64,000 nucleotides of DNA from Nitrosomonas sp. (GCA_016703745.1 JADJBK010000006.1:1612001-1676000); one strand, 5' to 3'. Shown: positions 26,827-36,129, counted from the stretch's first letter. Notes: generated by a model not told the origin, from the letters alone. A program made the numbers and translations.

Positions 26827-27633
26827 TTAACGTAGTCCTAAAACATCCTGCATATCGAACAGGCCGGATTTTTGGGTGGCCAGGAAGCGAGCTGCGCGCA
26901 GTGCGCCTGTGGCAAATGTTTTACGGCTGTTTGCCTTGTGAGTGATTTCGATGCGCTCCCCAATACCGGCAAACAGCGCGGTATGGTCTCCAACAATATC
27001 ACCGCCACGGATGGTCGAAAAGCCGATCGTATCGGAAGTCCGCTCACCGGTATGACCTTGTCTGCCGTAAATTGCCACCTGATCCAGCTGCCGATTCGCC
27101 ACCTGAGCGATAATCTCTCCCATACGTAATGCTGTTCCCGAAGGGGAATCAACCTTGTGGCGATGGTGCGCCTCGATGATTTCGATGTCATAGCCCTTCT
27201 GTAAGGCGGCTGTTGCAACTTCGAGGAGTTTGAACAACACATTGACGCCAATACTCATATTTGGTGCGAACACAATGGCAATCTCGTTCGCGGCATCCTG
27301 AATAATCGTTCTTTCGGCAGCAGTAAATCCCGTGGTGCCAATGACCATTTTTATATTCAGTTCACGACAGACGGCCAGATAGGCCAGCGTTCCAGCCGGA
27401 CGGGTGAAATCAATCAGAATGTCACTGGTTTTTAGGGCATCGATATGGTTAGAGCTGATCGAAACCCCGCAAGGCGTGCCCAGCAATGCGCCGGCATCCT
27501 GAGATAGCAGCGGATTACCTGGTTGCTCCAGCGCGGCTGACAGCTTCAGGTCTTCTGTCTCTGCGAGGGCCTCTATCAATGTTCTGCCCATGCGGCCAGT
27601 ACTGCCGGCTACTGCGATATTCGATATCGTCAT
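26827..27633 (-). CDS. dapB: 4-hydroxy-tetrahydrodipicolinate reductase
   Basis: NAD(P)H-dependent reductase of the diaminopimelate/lysine pathway. At 268 aa it is normal length. The nucleotide-binding N-terminus is IAVAGSTGRMGRTLIEALAE. The DapB signature EIIEAHHRHKVDSPSGTALR contains the catalytic His and Lys. GTTGFTAAERTIIQDAA and the C-terminal NRKTFATGALRAARFL-type stretch are present. Its ATG overlaps the bamE stop by 4 bp. Confidence 0.96.
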   Translation of the reverse strand: MTISNIAVAGSTGRMGRTLIEALAETEDLKLSAALEQPGNPLLSQDAGALLGTPCGVSISSNHIDALKTSDILIDFTRPAGTLAYLAVCRELNIKMVIGTTGFTAAERTIIQDAANEIAIVFAPNMSIGVNVLFKLLEVATAALQKGYDIEIIEAHHRHKVDSPSGTALRMGEIIAQVANRQLDQVAIYGRQGHTGERTSDTIGFSTIRGGDIVGDHTALFAGIGERIEITHKANSRKTFATGALRAARFLATQKSGLFDMQDVLGLR

Positions 27634-28121
27634 TCCCTGCCTCTATAAAATTCATCCTGATTTTGTTTCATGAAATCAATCGCTCGACTATCGTTTACTT
27701 CACTCTGAGGCAAGCGGTTGGGATTCTCGATTGAATCAAATGGCTGTCCAGATGCAGGTATAATTTCCTCTGCTTCACTGAAGGTGGCAGGTACAGGAAA
27801 ATCCCCGTCGATCCTTGTCAAACGATCATTTTCAAAAAGAATAGTCAGCCTTTTTTCTTCCGCAACCCGCCCGCTGGGCGCAAGACGATAGACATAATCC
27901 CAGCGGTTGTTGTGAAAAGGATCGGTTATCAGCGGCGAACCCAATGCGAAACGAACTTGTGAGCGCGTCATGCCCATTTTGAGTTTAGCGATCATCTCTT
28001 CCGTTACCACATTGCCCTGCTGGATATTGATTCGGTATGGGAAGGCCGGCAGGTAGGAACAGCCGGTTAAGATGGCAGAACAAAGCAACAGCAGAAGTAA
28101 CTGTAGTAAAGATAGATTCAT
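27630..28121 (-). CDS. bamE: Outer membrane assembly lipoprotein BamE (SmpA)
   Basis: Small lipoprotein of the BAM complex that inserts outer-membrane beta-barrels. The correct start is ATG 28121: it gives a signal LSLLQLLLLLLCSAILTGC with a lipobox LTGC, whereas the long upstream extension to 28307 has no homology and would bury the signal. The mature part has the SmpA/OmlA fold signature IAKLKMGMTRSQVRFALGSP and NRWDYVYRL. The C-terminal ~55 residues are an acidic extension. Divergent from fur, an arrangement common in beta- and gammaproteobacteria. Confidence 0.92.
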   Translation of the reverse strand: MNLSLLQLLLLLLCSAILTGCSYLPAFPYRINIQQGNVVTEEMIAKLKMGMTRSQVRFALGSPLITDPFHNNRWDYVYRLAPSGRVAEEKRLTILFENDRLTRIDGDFPVPATFSEAEEIIPASGQPFDSIENPNRLPQSEVNDSRAIDFMKQNQDEFYRGRE

Positions 28122-28285
28122 GCCGGGCAATTTTTTCTGGATCCAGCGGGAGTGAAGAGTGAAGCCAGATAAATAACGCAATAAAATTGAATGTCCAAAG
28201 TAAATAGTGCGGGCAGCGACCCAAAATACCAAGCTTTTGAGTCCTTGTATGATACAGCAAATCTCTTTTTTTGAAGGATGAAACC

Positions 28286-28726
28286 ATGAATAAACCGGGA
28301 AATTCAAAGAGCGCCGAGCTTAAGAATATTGGTCTTAAAACGACACTACCTCGCTTAAAGATATTAAATTTATTTGAAAATAGCCAGATTCGTCATCTGT
28401 CGGCGGAGGATATATACAAGGAGTTACTTGCCGAAGGTGAAGATATTGGTCTGGCAACGGTTTATCGCGTACTCACGCAATTTGAACAAGCCGGATTACT
28501 GGAGCGTCATCACTTTGAAAGTGGCAAAGCGGTATTTGAACTTGCCAGTACTAATCATCACGATCATCTTGTCTGCCTGCAATGCGGGCGTGTTGAAGAA
28601 TTCCTCGACGAAGAAATCGAGAAACGCCAGACCAAAATTGCAAAAGAACGAGGGTTCATTCTTCAGGAACATTCTCTGTCCTTATATGCAGATTGCACCA
28701 AGGAGAACTGTCCACACCGCAAATAG
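28286..28726 (+). CDS. fur: Ferric uptake regulator Fur
   Basis: Iron-responsive repressor, 146 aa. A winged-helix N-terminal domain (LPRLKILNLFENSQIRHLSA, VYRVLTQFEQAGLLERHHFE) is followed by the metal-binding dimerisation domain with the HHDH motif (TNHHDHLVCLQCGRVEEF) and the second Cys pair in ADCTKENCPHRK. The ATG at 28286 has a GAAGGA site 7 bp upstream; the earlier TTG at 28271 precedes that site and is rejected. 164 bp separate it from divergent bamE. Confidence 0.96.
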   Translation: MNKPGNSKSAELKNIGLKTTLPRLKILNLFENSQIRHLSAEDIYKELLAEGEDIGLATVYRVLTQFEQAGLLERHHFESGKAVFELASTNHHDHLVCLQCGRVEEFLDEEIEKRQTKIAKERGFILQEHSLSLYADCTKENCPHRK

Positions 28727-28841
28727 CCCAATTGGGGCTCCAATATCGTTAGCGTTGTGTGCGGCTGGCCAGTTAATGATAGCGGGGTATTTAGCTAAAA
28801 CAGCCTATAGATTCAATGAAATACAGGTTTGATTATTTCTG

Positions 28842-31139
28842 GTGGCTACTATTTCCTTATCGAAAAAACGCTATCACATCGAGGTAACCGGATGGGTGCA
28901 GGGTGTTGGTTTTCGGCCTTATGTGCATCGACTGGCAACCGGCATGGGGCTTTTCGGCTGGGTGCGTAACAGTAGTAACGGTGTTGAAATTGAGGTAGAA
29001 GGAGAGGCAGCGGTGCTGGCGAGTTTCATCCACACACTGCCGCAACAGAAGCCGCCACATGCGATAATTGCCAGCCTGCAAACCCGACTGATTCCCTGTC
29101 ATTACATCGCGGGGTTCGTGATTCGACCCAGTCTTGCCAATCCCGGCAATCATCGTCATCTACCGCTTGATCTGGCAACCTGTCATGCCTGCAAACAAGA
29201 GCTGTTTGACCCCGACAACCGGCGTTACCGTTATCCGTTTATCAACTGTACCGATTGCGGCCCGCGTTACAGCATTCTGACCGGTATGCCTTATGACCGG
29301 GCGAATACCACAATGGCGGCCTTTGCTCTGTGCGACCCGTGTGCGGCGGAATACCATGATCCGGGAAATCGCCGCTTTCATGCCGAGCCAAACGCCTGTC
29401 CGCGCTGTGGGCCCGTTCTGCAATACGGCAACCGGGACGGAACGGTCGTTGCCACGGCGGATGCCGCCTTGCAGCTGGCAATCACCGCGTTGCGTGATGG
29501 GAAAATCATTGCGGTCAAAGGGCTGGGCGGATTTCATTTGCTGGTCGATGCCAGAATCGAGGAAGCCGTGCTGCGATTAAGAACACGCAAGCACCGCCGC
29601 CGTAAGCCATTTGCCGTCATGTTTCCCGATCTGGCGCAAGTAGCAACCGCTTGTGAATTATCTGCTGAAGAAGCCAGCCTGCTTGCCTCCCCTCAGGCAC
29701 CGATTGTGTTGCTGCAACGCCTCAAAGAAAATCAGGCTGTCTGTAAAGCGGTGGCGCCGGATCAACCCACACTGGGCGTGATGCTGCCGTATACGCCGCT
29801 GCACCACCTGCTGCTTGATGCGCTTGGCTTTCCGGTGGTCGCAACCAGTGGCAATCTGTCGGATGAGCCACTATGCAAGGATGAGACGGAGATGGTGGCA
29901 ATGCTTGGTCAGATTGCCGATGCGTATCTTGCCCACAATCGTCCGATTGCGAACCGCATTGATGATTCGGTGTTGTTCGTATCCCATGGCAAACCGGTGA
30001 TGCTGCGCGCTTCCCGGGGGTATGCGCCTCTCCATATCGAGCTTGACGAGGCCGTATTACGCCCGCTGATGGCGACCGGCGGACAGCTCAAAAACACAGT
30101 TGCGCTTGCAGCCGGGCACAGCTTGCTTATCAGTCCGCATATCGGCGATCTGTCAGCGCTGGCAACTGTCAGGGCGCAGCGAGAGACGATTGAAACGTTG
30201 TGTTCGCTATACGCCATTCAACCAGAGAGGGTGGCATGTGATCTGCACCCCGATTATCAGTCAACACGGACAGCCGAAAAACTCGGGCTGCCACTTACAG
30301 GCATACAACATCATGAAGCCCATGCACGCAGCTGCATGGCAGAACATAGGTTACGCGGCAAGGCGCTTGGCATTGTCTGGGATGGCACGGGTTACGGCAC
30401 CGATGGCACCATCTGGGGCGGGGAATTTCTGCAGATTAATATCCGTGGCTTTCAACGTGTGGCTCATTTTCTGCCCTTTCCACTACCGGGTGGCGAACGG
30501 GCGATCCGTGAGCCGCGTCGTGCGGCGCTGGGCGTTCGCTACGCAATCGACGGCGACGACTGTTTTGCTGATTTGCATGTCAGTACAAACGATTTCTCCA
30601 CAGCCGAACTGGCAATATTGCAGCAAATGCTCACCAACCGGACAAACTGTCCGATGACGTCCAGCGTCGGGCGGCTATTCGATGCGGTCGCGTCACTGAC
30701 TGGCTTATGTCATGTGAGCGACTTCGAGGGGGAAGCCGCGATGGCGCTGCAACATGCAGCCGCCGCAGCCATGGCGGACAATACGGTGTATCCTTTTGTT
30801 ATTTCACCGCTTGATGAAAGTGGCCTGAATGTTGACTGGCGGCCCATGCTGCGTCAGATCATCGATGAGGTTGCCCATAACCATGCGGTTGGCCGGATTG
30901 CTGCAAATTTCCATATGACGCTGGCGCAAATGGCCGTTGCCGTCGCGCAGCAGATTGGCGAAAAAGTCATCCTGCTCAGCGGTGGCTGTTTTCAGAACCG
31001 ACTGTTACAGGAACAAACCTGTCAGGCACTGAAAACGGCTGGATTCGAGGTATATCATCATCATCTGCTGCCCGCCAATGATGGTGGCCTGGCCGCCGGG
31101 CAGATCATGACCGCGATACCCATCTTTCAGGAGACATAA
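28842..31139 (+). CDS. hypF: Hydrogenase maturation carbamoyltransferase HypF
   Basis: Makes the thiocarbamate from which HypE produces the CN ligands of the [NiFe]-hydrogenase active site. At 765 aa it is full length. Domains in order: acylphosphatase (YHIEVTGWVQGVGFRPYVHR, 10-95), two zinc-finger-like Cys pairs (CHACKQELFDPDNRRYRYPF and CDPCAAEYHDPGNRRFHAEP), a YrdC-like domain (KGLGGFHLLVDA, PNACPRCGP before it, then ATSGNLSDEPLCKDE), and a Kae1-like C-terminal domain (GIQHHEAHARSCMAEH, GTGYGTDGTIWGGEFL, ILLSGGCFQNRLL). Initiation is at GTG 28842. hypC follows after 2 bp. Confidence 0.96.
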   Translation: MATISLSKKRYHIEVTGWVQGVGFRPYVHRLATGMGLFGWVRNSSNGVEIEVEGEAAVLASFIHTLPQQKPPHAIIASLQTRLIPCHYIAGFVIRPSLANPGNHRHLPLDLATCHACKQELFDPDNRRYRYPFINCTDCGPRYSILTGMPYDRANTTMAAFALCDPCAAEYHDPGNRRFHAEPNACPRCGPVLQYGNRDGTVVATADAALQLAITALRDGKIIAVKGLGGFHLLVDARIEEAVLRLRTRKHRRRKPFAVMFPDLAQVATACELSAEEASLLASPQAPIVLLQRLKENQAVCKAVAPDQPTLGVMLPYTPLHHLLLDALGFPVVATSGNLSDEPLCKDETEMVAMLGQIADAYLAHNRPIANRIDDSVLFVSHGKPVMLRASRGYAPLHIELDEAVLRPLMATGGQLKNTVALAAGHSLLISPHIGDLSALATVRAQRETIETLCSLYAIQPERVACDLHPDYQSTRTAEKLGLPLTGIQHHEAHARSCMAEHRLRGKALGIVWDGTGYGTDGTIWGGEFLQINIRGFQRVAHFLPFPLPGGERAIREPRRAALGVRYAIDGDDCFADLHVSTNDFSTAELAILQQMLTNRTNCPMTSSVGRLFDAVASLTGLCHVSDFEGEAAMALQHAAAAAMADNTVYPFVISPLDESGLNVDWRPMLRQIIDEVAHNHAVGRIAANFHMTLAQMAVAVAQQIGEKVILLSGGCFQNRLLQEQTCQALKTAGFEVYHHHLLPANDGGLAAGQIMTAIPIFQET

Positions 31140-31141
31140 CC

Positions 31142-31393
31142 ATGTGTTTGGCAATACCGGGGTTAATTGAATCCATATCAGGAGAAGCAGAGGGCCGTCT
31201 TGCCAGGGTACGCTTTGGGCAGATCGTGAAGGAAGTCAATCTGGTATTCGTGCCGGAAGCAGATATCGGTGATTATGTGCTGGTTCATGTCGGTATCGCC
31301 ATTTCCAGAATCGATCCGGCTCAGGCGGACAAAGCATTTACCTATCTCGACGAAATTGGCGCTACCGGAAAAGTCGGTGAGGAGAGTGCATGA
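31142..31393 (+). CDS. hypC: Hydrogenase maturation chaperone HypC
   Basis: 83-aa chaperone carrying the Fe(CN)2CO unit with HypD. It begins MCLAIPGLIESI, where Cys2 is essential in the family, and contains FGQIVKEVNLVFVPEADIGD and YVLVHVGIAISRID. Overlaps hypD by 4 bp (ATGA). Confidence 0.96.
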   Translation: MCLAIPGLIESISGEAEGRLARVRFGQIVKEVNLVFVPEADIGDYVLVHVGIAISRIDPAQADKAFTYLDEIGATGKVGEESA

Positions 31394-32520
31394 AATATCT
31401 CGACGAATACCGCGATGCCGAGGCAGCAAAGCAATATCTCGCCGCCATCGCGCAGATCACGACCCGCCCGTGGACAATCATGGAAGTCTGCGGCGGACAG
31501 ACCCATTCGATCGTCAAATATGGGATTACTGATCTCTTGCCCGCAGCGATCCGCTTGATCCACGGGCCGGGCTGCCCGGTATGCGTCACCCCGGTCGAGA
31601 TGGTCAACAAGGCCATTGCCATTGCGCAAAAGCCTGGCGTGATTTTCTGCTCTTTCGGCGATATGCTGCGCGTGCCGGGTTCCGATTGCGACCTGTTGTC
31701 ACTCAAGGGCGAAGGTGCCGATATCCGCATCGTCTATTCGCCGCTTGATGCCGTCCGTATTGCGGCAGACCATCCGGATCGGCAGGTCGTCTTCTTTGCT
31801 GTCGGTTTCGAGACGACCGCGCCTGCCAATGCGCTGGCCATTCACCAGGCGGCTACCCGGGATATCCGGAATTTTTCGGCGCTGGTGTCCCATGTGCTGG
31901 TTCCTCCTGCGATCGAAGCGATCATGACTTCGCCAGACACCCAGGTGCAGGGGTTTCTGGCGGCCGGTCACGTCTGTACCGTGATGGGCTTTACCCAGTA
32001 CACCCCTTTGGCTGAAACATACCGCGTGCCCATCGTCGTCACCGGTTTCGAGCCAGTGGATGTGCTGCAGGGCATCTACATGTGCGTGCGCCAGCTGGAG
32101 GAAAACCGCCATGAAGTCGAGAACCAGTATGCCCGCTCAGCCACTGCAGCTGGCAATCGCCATGCGCAGCAACTGGTCAGCACCGTATTTCAGGTCAGCG
32201 CGCGTAAATGGCGCGGCATAGGAGAAATTCCGGCAAGTGGTCTGTCACTCGCGGATGACTACGCGGCATTCGATGCCGAACGGCGTTTTGATGTGGCGGA
32301 CGTTTCCACTGCAGAATCGGCGGAATGTATCAGCGGCCAGGTTTTGCAGGGCATCCAGACGCCGCTTGCGTGCCCCGCGTTTGGCACAACCTGCACTCCG
32401 GAACACCCACTTGGCGCGACCATGGTTTCCGGCGAAGGCGCCTGCGCAGCTTACTATCATTACCGCAGAAGCACGCCCTCCCCGGCCAGCCCGAACAGCA
32501 AGGAGCAACATATACCATGA
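31390..32520 (+). CDS. hypD: Hydrogenase maturation Fe-S protein HypD
   Basis: [4Fe-4S] scaffold on which the iron-cyanide-CO unit is assembled. At 376 aa it is full length. Family motifs: MEVCGGQTHSIVKYGI, LIHGPGCPVCVTPVEMVNKA with conserved cysteines, FCSFGDMLRVPGS, VFFAVGFETTAPANAL, GHVCTVMGFTQY, and the C-terminal cluster cysteines (ESAECISGQVLQG, LACPAFGTTCTPEHPLGATM, SGEGACAAYYHY). Translationally coupled to hypC upstream and hypE downstream. Confidence 0.96.
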   Translation: MKYLDEYRDAEAAKQYLAAIAQITTRPWTIMEVCGGQTHSIVKYGITDLLPAAIRLIHGPGCPVCVTPVEMVNKAIAIAQKPGVIFCSFGDMLRVPGSDCDLLSLKGEGADIRIVYSPLDAVRIAADHPDRQVVFFAVGFETTAPANALAIHQAATRDIRNFSALVSHVLVPPAIEAIMTSPDTQVQGFLAAGHVCTVMGFTQYTPLAETYRVPIVVTGFEPVDVLQGIYMCVRQLEENRHEVENQYARSATAAGNRHAQQLVSTVFQVSARKWRGIGEIPASGLSLADDYAAFDAERRFDVADVSTAESAECISGQVLQGIQTPLACPAFGTTCTPEHPLGATMVSGEGACAAYYHYRRSTPSPASPNSKEQHIP

Positions 32521-33584
32521 CAAAGACGACAGCAGAATCTTTTACGCTTACCTGCCCCATTCCCTTGGTGGATTATCCTCGCGTGCTGATGGCGCACGGC
32601 AGCGGCGGGCGGATGATGCAGCAGCTGATCGAAAAAATGTTTTACCGCGCGTTCGACAACCCGGAACTACTCTCGGGACACGATGGCGTTACGCTCGACG
32701 TAGGAGGAATCGAGGCTGGCAAGGTTGTGTTTACCACTGATTCCTACGTGATTCGACCCCTGTTTTTTCCTGGTGGTGATATCGGCTCGCTTGCGATCTT
32801 TGGAACCGTCAACGATCTCGCCATGTGCGGTGCGCGACCCCGCTATCTATCGGCAGGCTTCATTCTGGAAGAAGGTCTGGCCATGGAAACACTATGGCAG
32901 GTGGTCTGCTCGATGCGCCGGGCGGCGGATCTCGCCGGGGTGAAAATCGTCACGGGTGACACCAAGGTCGTCGAAAAAGGCAAGGGTGACGGGCTTTACA
33001 TCAATACTGCCGGCATCGGTGAAATGCACCATGCTGTCAGCATCCATCCCCAATCCGTACAACCCGGTGACAAGATCATTGTCAGCGGCGATATTGGCCG
33101 CCATGGCATGGCCGTGATGGCGCAACGCGAAGGACTTTCGTTCGAAAGCGATCTGGCGAGTGATGCCGCGCCGCTCAACCATTGCGTGATGGCATTACTC
33201 GATGCGGGACTCGATATTCACTGCCTGCGCGATATTACCCGTGGTGGACTTGCTGCGGTACTGTGCGAAATTGCTCAAAGTGCCGCGATACAGATCGACA
33301 TCGACCAGCAGCAGATTCCCGTGAGCGATGCCGTCAGCGGCGCTTGTGAATTACTCGGACTCAACCCGCTGCATGTTGCCTGTGAAGGCCGCTTCGTTGC
33401 TTTTGTCACGCCCACTGCCGTGAAAAAGACACGGGAAATCATGGCGAGCTTCAATCAAGGTGATCCGGCCTGCATCGGAGAAGTTACGGCAGGCGAAGCA
33501 GGGCTCGTTACCATGAAAACCGCCATCGGCGGCCAACGTATTCTCGATATGCCAAGCGGTGAATTGCTGCCGAGGATTTGCTGA
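32517..33584 (+). CDS. hypE: Hydrogenase maturation dehydratase HypE
   Basis: Uses ATP to dehydrate the thiocarbamate on its own C-terminal cysteine to a thiocyanate, the CN donor. The start is ATG 32517, overlapping the hypD stop (ATGA); the longer frame beginning at 32325 is inside hypD. Length 355 aa. Motifs: VLMAHGSGGRMMQQLIEKMF, DVGGIEAGKVVFTTDSYVI, LAMCGARPRYLSAGFILEEG, and the functional C-terminus LLPRIC ending in Cys. No hypA, hypB or hydrogenase structural genes are in the window; they must lie elsewhere if the system works. Confidence 0.96.
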   Translation: MTKTTAESFTLTCPIPLVDYPRVLMAHGSGGRMMQQLIEKMFYRAFDNPELLSGHDGVTLDVGGIEAGKVVFTTDSYVIRPLFFPGGDIGSLAIFGTVNDLAMCGARPRYLSAGFILEEGLAMETLWQVVCSMRRAADLAGVKIVTGDTKVVEKGKGDGLYINTAGIGEMHHAVSIHPQSVQPGDKIIVSGDIGRHGMAVMAQREGLSFESDLASDAAPLNHCVMALLDAGLDIHCLRDITRGGLAAVLCEIAQSAAIQIDIDQQQIPVSDAVSGACELLGLNPLHVACEGRFVAFVTPTAVKKTREIMASFNQGDPACIGEVTAGEAGLVTMKTAIGGQRILDMPSGELLPRIC

Positions 33585-33616
33585 ATTCGATTTCTGAATT
33601 TCAGGTGATCAAGTAT

Positions 33617-34273
33617 TCACCGTATCTCACGATCCTGCCGATTTTTAACCTGATTAGCAATGTAAAAATAGAGTAACGCGCTGGCCGCTGCGGCAAAAAA
33701 GCACCAGACCGATGCAAACGTCTGCCGGTAAGCAAAAAATGCCACTAAGAACCCCAGCACGATGACGCCACCCGCCACATTCAGCCATCGGTCACTCGAC
33801 AGAATGAACGGCACGCAGGTGGCAAATAAATACATTATCAGGACAAGCTGCTGACCCTCAACATCGTGGTCATAATAGATACTCTGATTGACGATCCGCG
33901 CCACGATCGGTTCATCAATCAACCCGATGATGGTATAACCCGCCAAACCTAACCCCACCAGCAGCATCGGCAAAATAATTTTTTTCGTATGGTCATCGGC
34001 TTCTGCCCGATAAACCGCAAACGGGGCGTAAACCGGCCAGATCACGCCAATAAAGATTCCGTACAGACTGGGCAGCCAGAACAGTGCCCACGGCGGATAC
34101 CCGTCTTGCAGCACTATCCAGAGAAAGCCTTCCGCCCACTGCTGCAAGGCAAATAGTAGCGGAATAAATGCAACGAAAATAAGCGGGCTATTATTGGCTC
34201 GCCTGACCGCACTCACCCCGATAAGCGCAAGCGTACCCCCAACGATAAAACTGGCTTGTGCCGAAAAACACAT
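33617..34273 (-). CDS. DUF6629-like multi-pass membrane protein
   Basis: 218 aa with about six or seven hydrophobic segments (SFIVGGTLALIGVSA; PLIFVAFIPLLFALQQWAEG; LFWLPSLYGIFIGVIWPVYA; MLLVGLGLAGYTIIGL; LVLIMYLFATCVPFIL; GVIVLGFLVAFFAY; CFFAAAASALLYFYIA). The start MCFSAQASF resembles DUF6629 family proteins, which typically open with MCFSA. Function unknown. Convergent with hypE, 32 bp apart, so not part of the hyp operon. Confidence 0.6.
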   Translation of the reverse strand: MCFSAQASFIVGGTLALIGVSAVRRANNSPLIFVAFIPLLFALQQWAEGFLWIVLQDGYPPWALFWLPSLYGIFIGVIWPVYAPFAVYRAEADDHTKKIILPMLLVGLGLAGYTIIGLIDEPIVARIVNQSIYYDHDVEGQQLVLIMYLFATCVPFILSSDRWLNVAGGVIVLGFLVAFFAYRQTFASVWCFFAAAASALLYFYIANQVKNRQDREIR

Positions 34274-34609
34274 CGTATGACTATCCTGAAAAAGTGATCA
34301 GTAGAAAACCGAATATTCACCAAGTCAGGTGATAGATGATGTTACCGGATAGCCGGGAAAACCGTGAAGCAAATTAACCCTCAAACAATCCATCATTAAT
34401 CGTGAAAAGAAAATCGTCCTTGTCGGAAATTTTTACACTTTGGGCAATGAAAATACTAACTACAGTTTATCTTGTTGATAATAAACAAAAATATTTTATG
34501 GCATCTTTTGTGCTTATTTTAAATTGGGAGTTGCTTGAATTTCAACTTGATTAAGCAGCAATACCCCGATAGCACGATTATTAATTTATCTTTATAAATG
34601 AGGTTTACC
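34274..34609. promoter_or_regulatory. Intergenic region upstream of the PEP-CTERM gene
   Basis: No gene seen. AT-rich from about 34440 to 34600. A short inverted repeat GTTTAT...ATAAAC lies near 34464-34486. A TGAGG ribosome-binding site at 34599-34603 sets the start of the next gene. Promoters for both divergent genes must lie here, but no convincing -35/-10 pair was fixed. Confidence 0.4.
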
Positions 34610-35428
34610 ATGCAATACAAAAAAATATTTTCGGCCATCGCCGTTTGTTCCAGCTTATTTGCTACGTCTCTGAGTGCGGCACCCATATTGAGCGACGTGA
34701 TTTTTGTCGTTGATGAATCCGGTTCCATGGGTAACGTTCAAGCTAACCTGAGAAGCAATATTGGATTGTTTGCCAGCATTTTGACGGGTACCGGCCAGGT
34801 AGACGCTCAATACGGGCTGGTAGGTTATGGAAACAACTTGGTTGTTCCGAGAATGGTGACTGATCTGACGGATCCAACAACCTTCGCTACTGCCGCACTG
34901 GGATTGCGCACTAATGGTGGAACTGAACCAGGCTACACCGCCACTGCATTTGCATTAAATGCGCTGGATGGTCAGACTTCCTTGTTTTCATTCCGGTCAA
35001 ATGCTGTAAAAAACATCATCATTCTGACGGATGAACCCTCAAATGGCGACAGAGTAAATCGCGGTGCGGTTGGTGGTGTAGCGGTATCCGCTGCTATTCT
35101 GGACGGTGTGTTGACCGATAATAATGCGCTGTATAACGGTGTATTGCGTAATACAGGCACCATTAATTCCTATTCCACTTTGATTACTGATCACGGTGGT
35201 ACAGTGTTTGATTTAAACCAGTTCAACACAACCGACCAAACTGTCGTGCAAGCTTTTGTCACCGACTTTGCAAACAGAAAACTCCAGGAAATCATTGATT
35301 TTTGCAGACTGAATCCCAATGATCCAGCTTGTAGCGGAAACCAGGTGCCCGAACCCGCTTCTTTGGCGCTATTGGGTCTGGGTTTGTTCGGCTTGGTAGC
35401 TGCCCGTCGACGTAGTGTCTTGATGTAA
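34610..35428 (+). CDS. PEP-CTERM protein with von Willebrand factor A domain
   Basis: Secreted or surface protein, 272 aa. A Sec signal peptide (YKKIFSAIAVCSSLFATSLS, cut after SAA) precedes a vWA domain with MIDAS motif DESGSMG in DVIFVVDESGSMGNVQANL and the later NIIILTDEPSNGDR. The C-terminus is a classic PEP-CTERM sorting signal: VPEPASLALLGLGLFGLVAA, then Arg-rich RRRSVLM. Such signals are cut by an exosortase in EPS-producing Gram-negatives. The start at 34610 is chosen over 34598 because the TGAGG site precedes it. The ligand or partner is unknown. Confidence 0.85.
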   Translation: MQYKKIFSAIAVCSSLFATSLSAAPILSDVIFVVDESGSMGNVQANLRSNIGLFASILTGTGQVDAQYGLVGYGNNLVVPRMVTDLTDPTTFATAALGLRTNGGTEPGYTATAFALNALDGQTSLFSFRSNAVKNIIILTDEPSNGDRVNRGAVGGVAVSAAILDGVLTDNNALYNGVLRNTGTINSYSTLITDHGGTVFDLNQFNTTDQTVVQAFVTDFANRKLQEIIDFCRLNPNDPACSGNQVPEPASLALLGLGLFGLVAARRRSVLM

Positions 35429-35437
35429 AAATCATCG

Positions 35438-35482
35438 ACACTTCACTCGCTAACCTTCCCGTTGCGGGTGAAGTGTTATTTG
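35438..35482 (+). terminator. Terminator-like hairpin after the PEP-CTERM gene
   Basis: A perfect 9-bp stem ACACTTCAC / GTGAAGTGT (35438-35446, 35468-35476) is followed by TTATTTG, 9 bp after the stop codon. The loop is 21 bases. Confidence 0.6.
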
Positions 35483-35590
35483 CCTTCCCTATCTGTACTA
35501 TCCTCAGAATACTCAGCCTGCTTGAATTGCGATCACCAACAGGTAATCATCTACATAGTGCTGGTTAACATGATCAGTTAGTCCGCATAG

Positions 35591-35624
35591 GCCCGACTGG
35601 TTTTGTGTCATCGGGCTTTCGTGT
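35591..35624 (+). terminator. Second hairpin, GCCCGA/TCGGGC
   Basis: A 6-bp GC-rich stem (35591-35596, 35611-35616) followed by TTTCGTGTT. It may be a terminator, or an upstream element of the downstream toxin-antitoxin pair at 35719. Confidence 0.4.
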
Positions 35625-35718
35625 TGATCGAGGTCATTGATGAATTCACGGTCAATGCTATGATGTCAACCGCGTTATTTCTTACACTTTTTACATACCA
35701 GACGCTTTCGTCCGCGTT

Positions 35719-36129
35719 ATGAACATGACAACCATCAAGCCACAGCTTGCGCGGCAATTGACCGGATTGCTGTCACGCTATCCCAATATCAGGCTGGCAA
35801 TATTGTTTGGTTCTCAGGCAAATCCTGAACGACAAAAACACTTCGGCAGCGATATCGATCTGGCGATCATGACCGATGCGCCGGTAAGCGATCATTTTAA
35901 AATGGAATTGATCGAGACAATCGGCATAGAGTTAGGCTGCCCGGTGGATATTGTTGATGTCAATGACGCTCCGGAACCGATACTTGGGGAGGTTTTCAAA
36001 GGTCAGCGCCTGCTGGGAGACGATACGGTTTACGCACGCCTGCTGACACGTCATCTGCTGAATACTGCCGATTTTGTCCCGCTGCGGGAAAGAATACTGA
36101 AGGAAAGACGCGATCGATGGATACGGTAG
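35719..36129 (+). CDS. mntA: MntA-type nucleotidyltransferase antitoxin
   Basis: Minimal nucleotidyltransferase of a HEPN-MNT toxin-antitoxin pair. The MNT signature GSQANPERQKHFGSDIDLAI (GSx10DxD) is present, with a further Asp in CPVDIVDVND as third catalytic carboxylate. In characterised pairs MntA adds AMP to the HEPN toxin and silences it. 136 aa; the start MNMTTIKPQLARQLTGLL may be at either of the two methionines. Overlaps the following hepT by 13 bp. Confidence 0.85.
   Translation: MNMTTIKPQLARQLTGLLSRYPNIRLAILFGSQANPERQKHFGSDIDLAIMTDAPVSDHFKMELIETIGIELGCPVDIVDVNDAPEPILGEVFKGQRLLGDDTVYARLLTRHLLNTADFVPLRERILKERRDRWIR

Noticed and set aside
28122..28307. N-terminal extension of BamE
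   Set aside because: No homology and it would place the lipoprotein signal internally.
32325..32516. Longer HypE start
   Set aside because: Lies wholly inside hypD in another frame; ATG 32517 gives the family N-terminus and an ATGA overlap.
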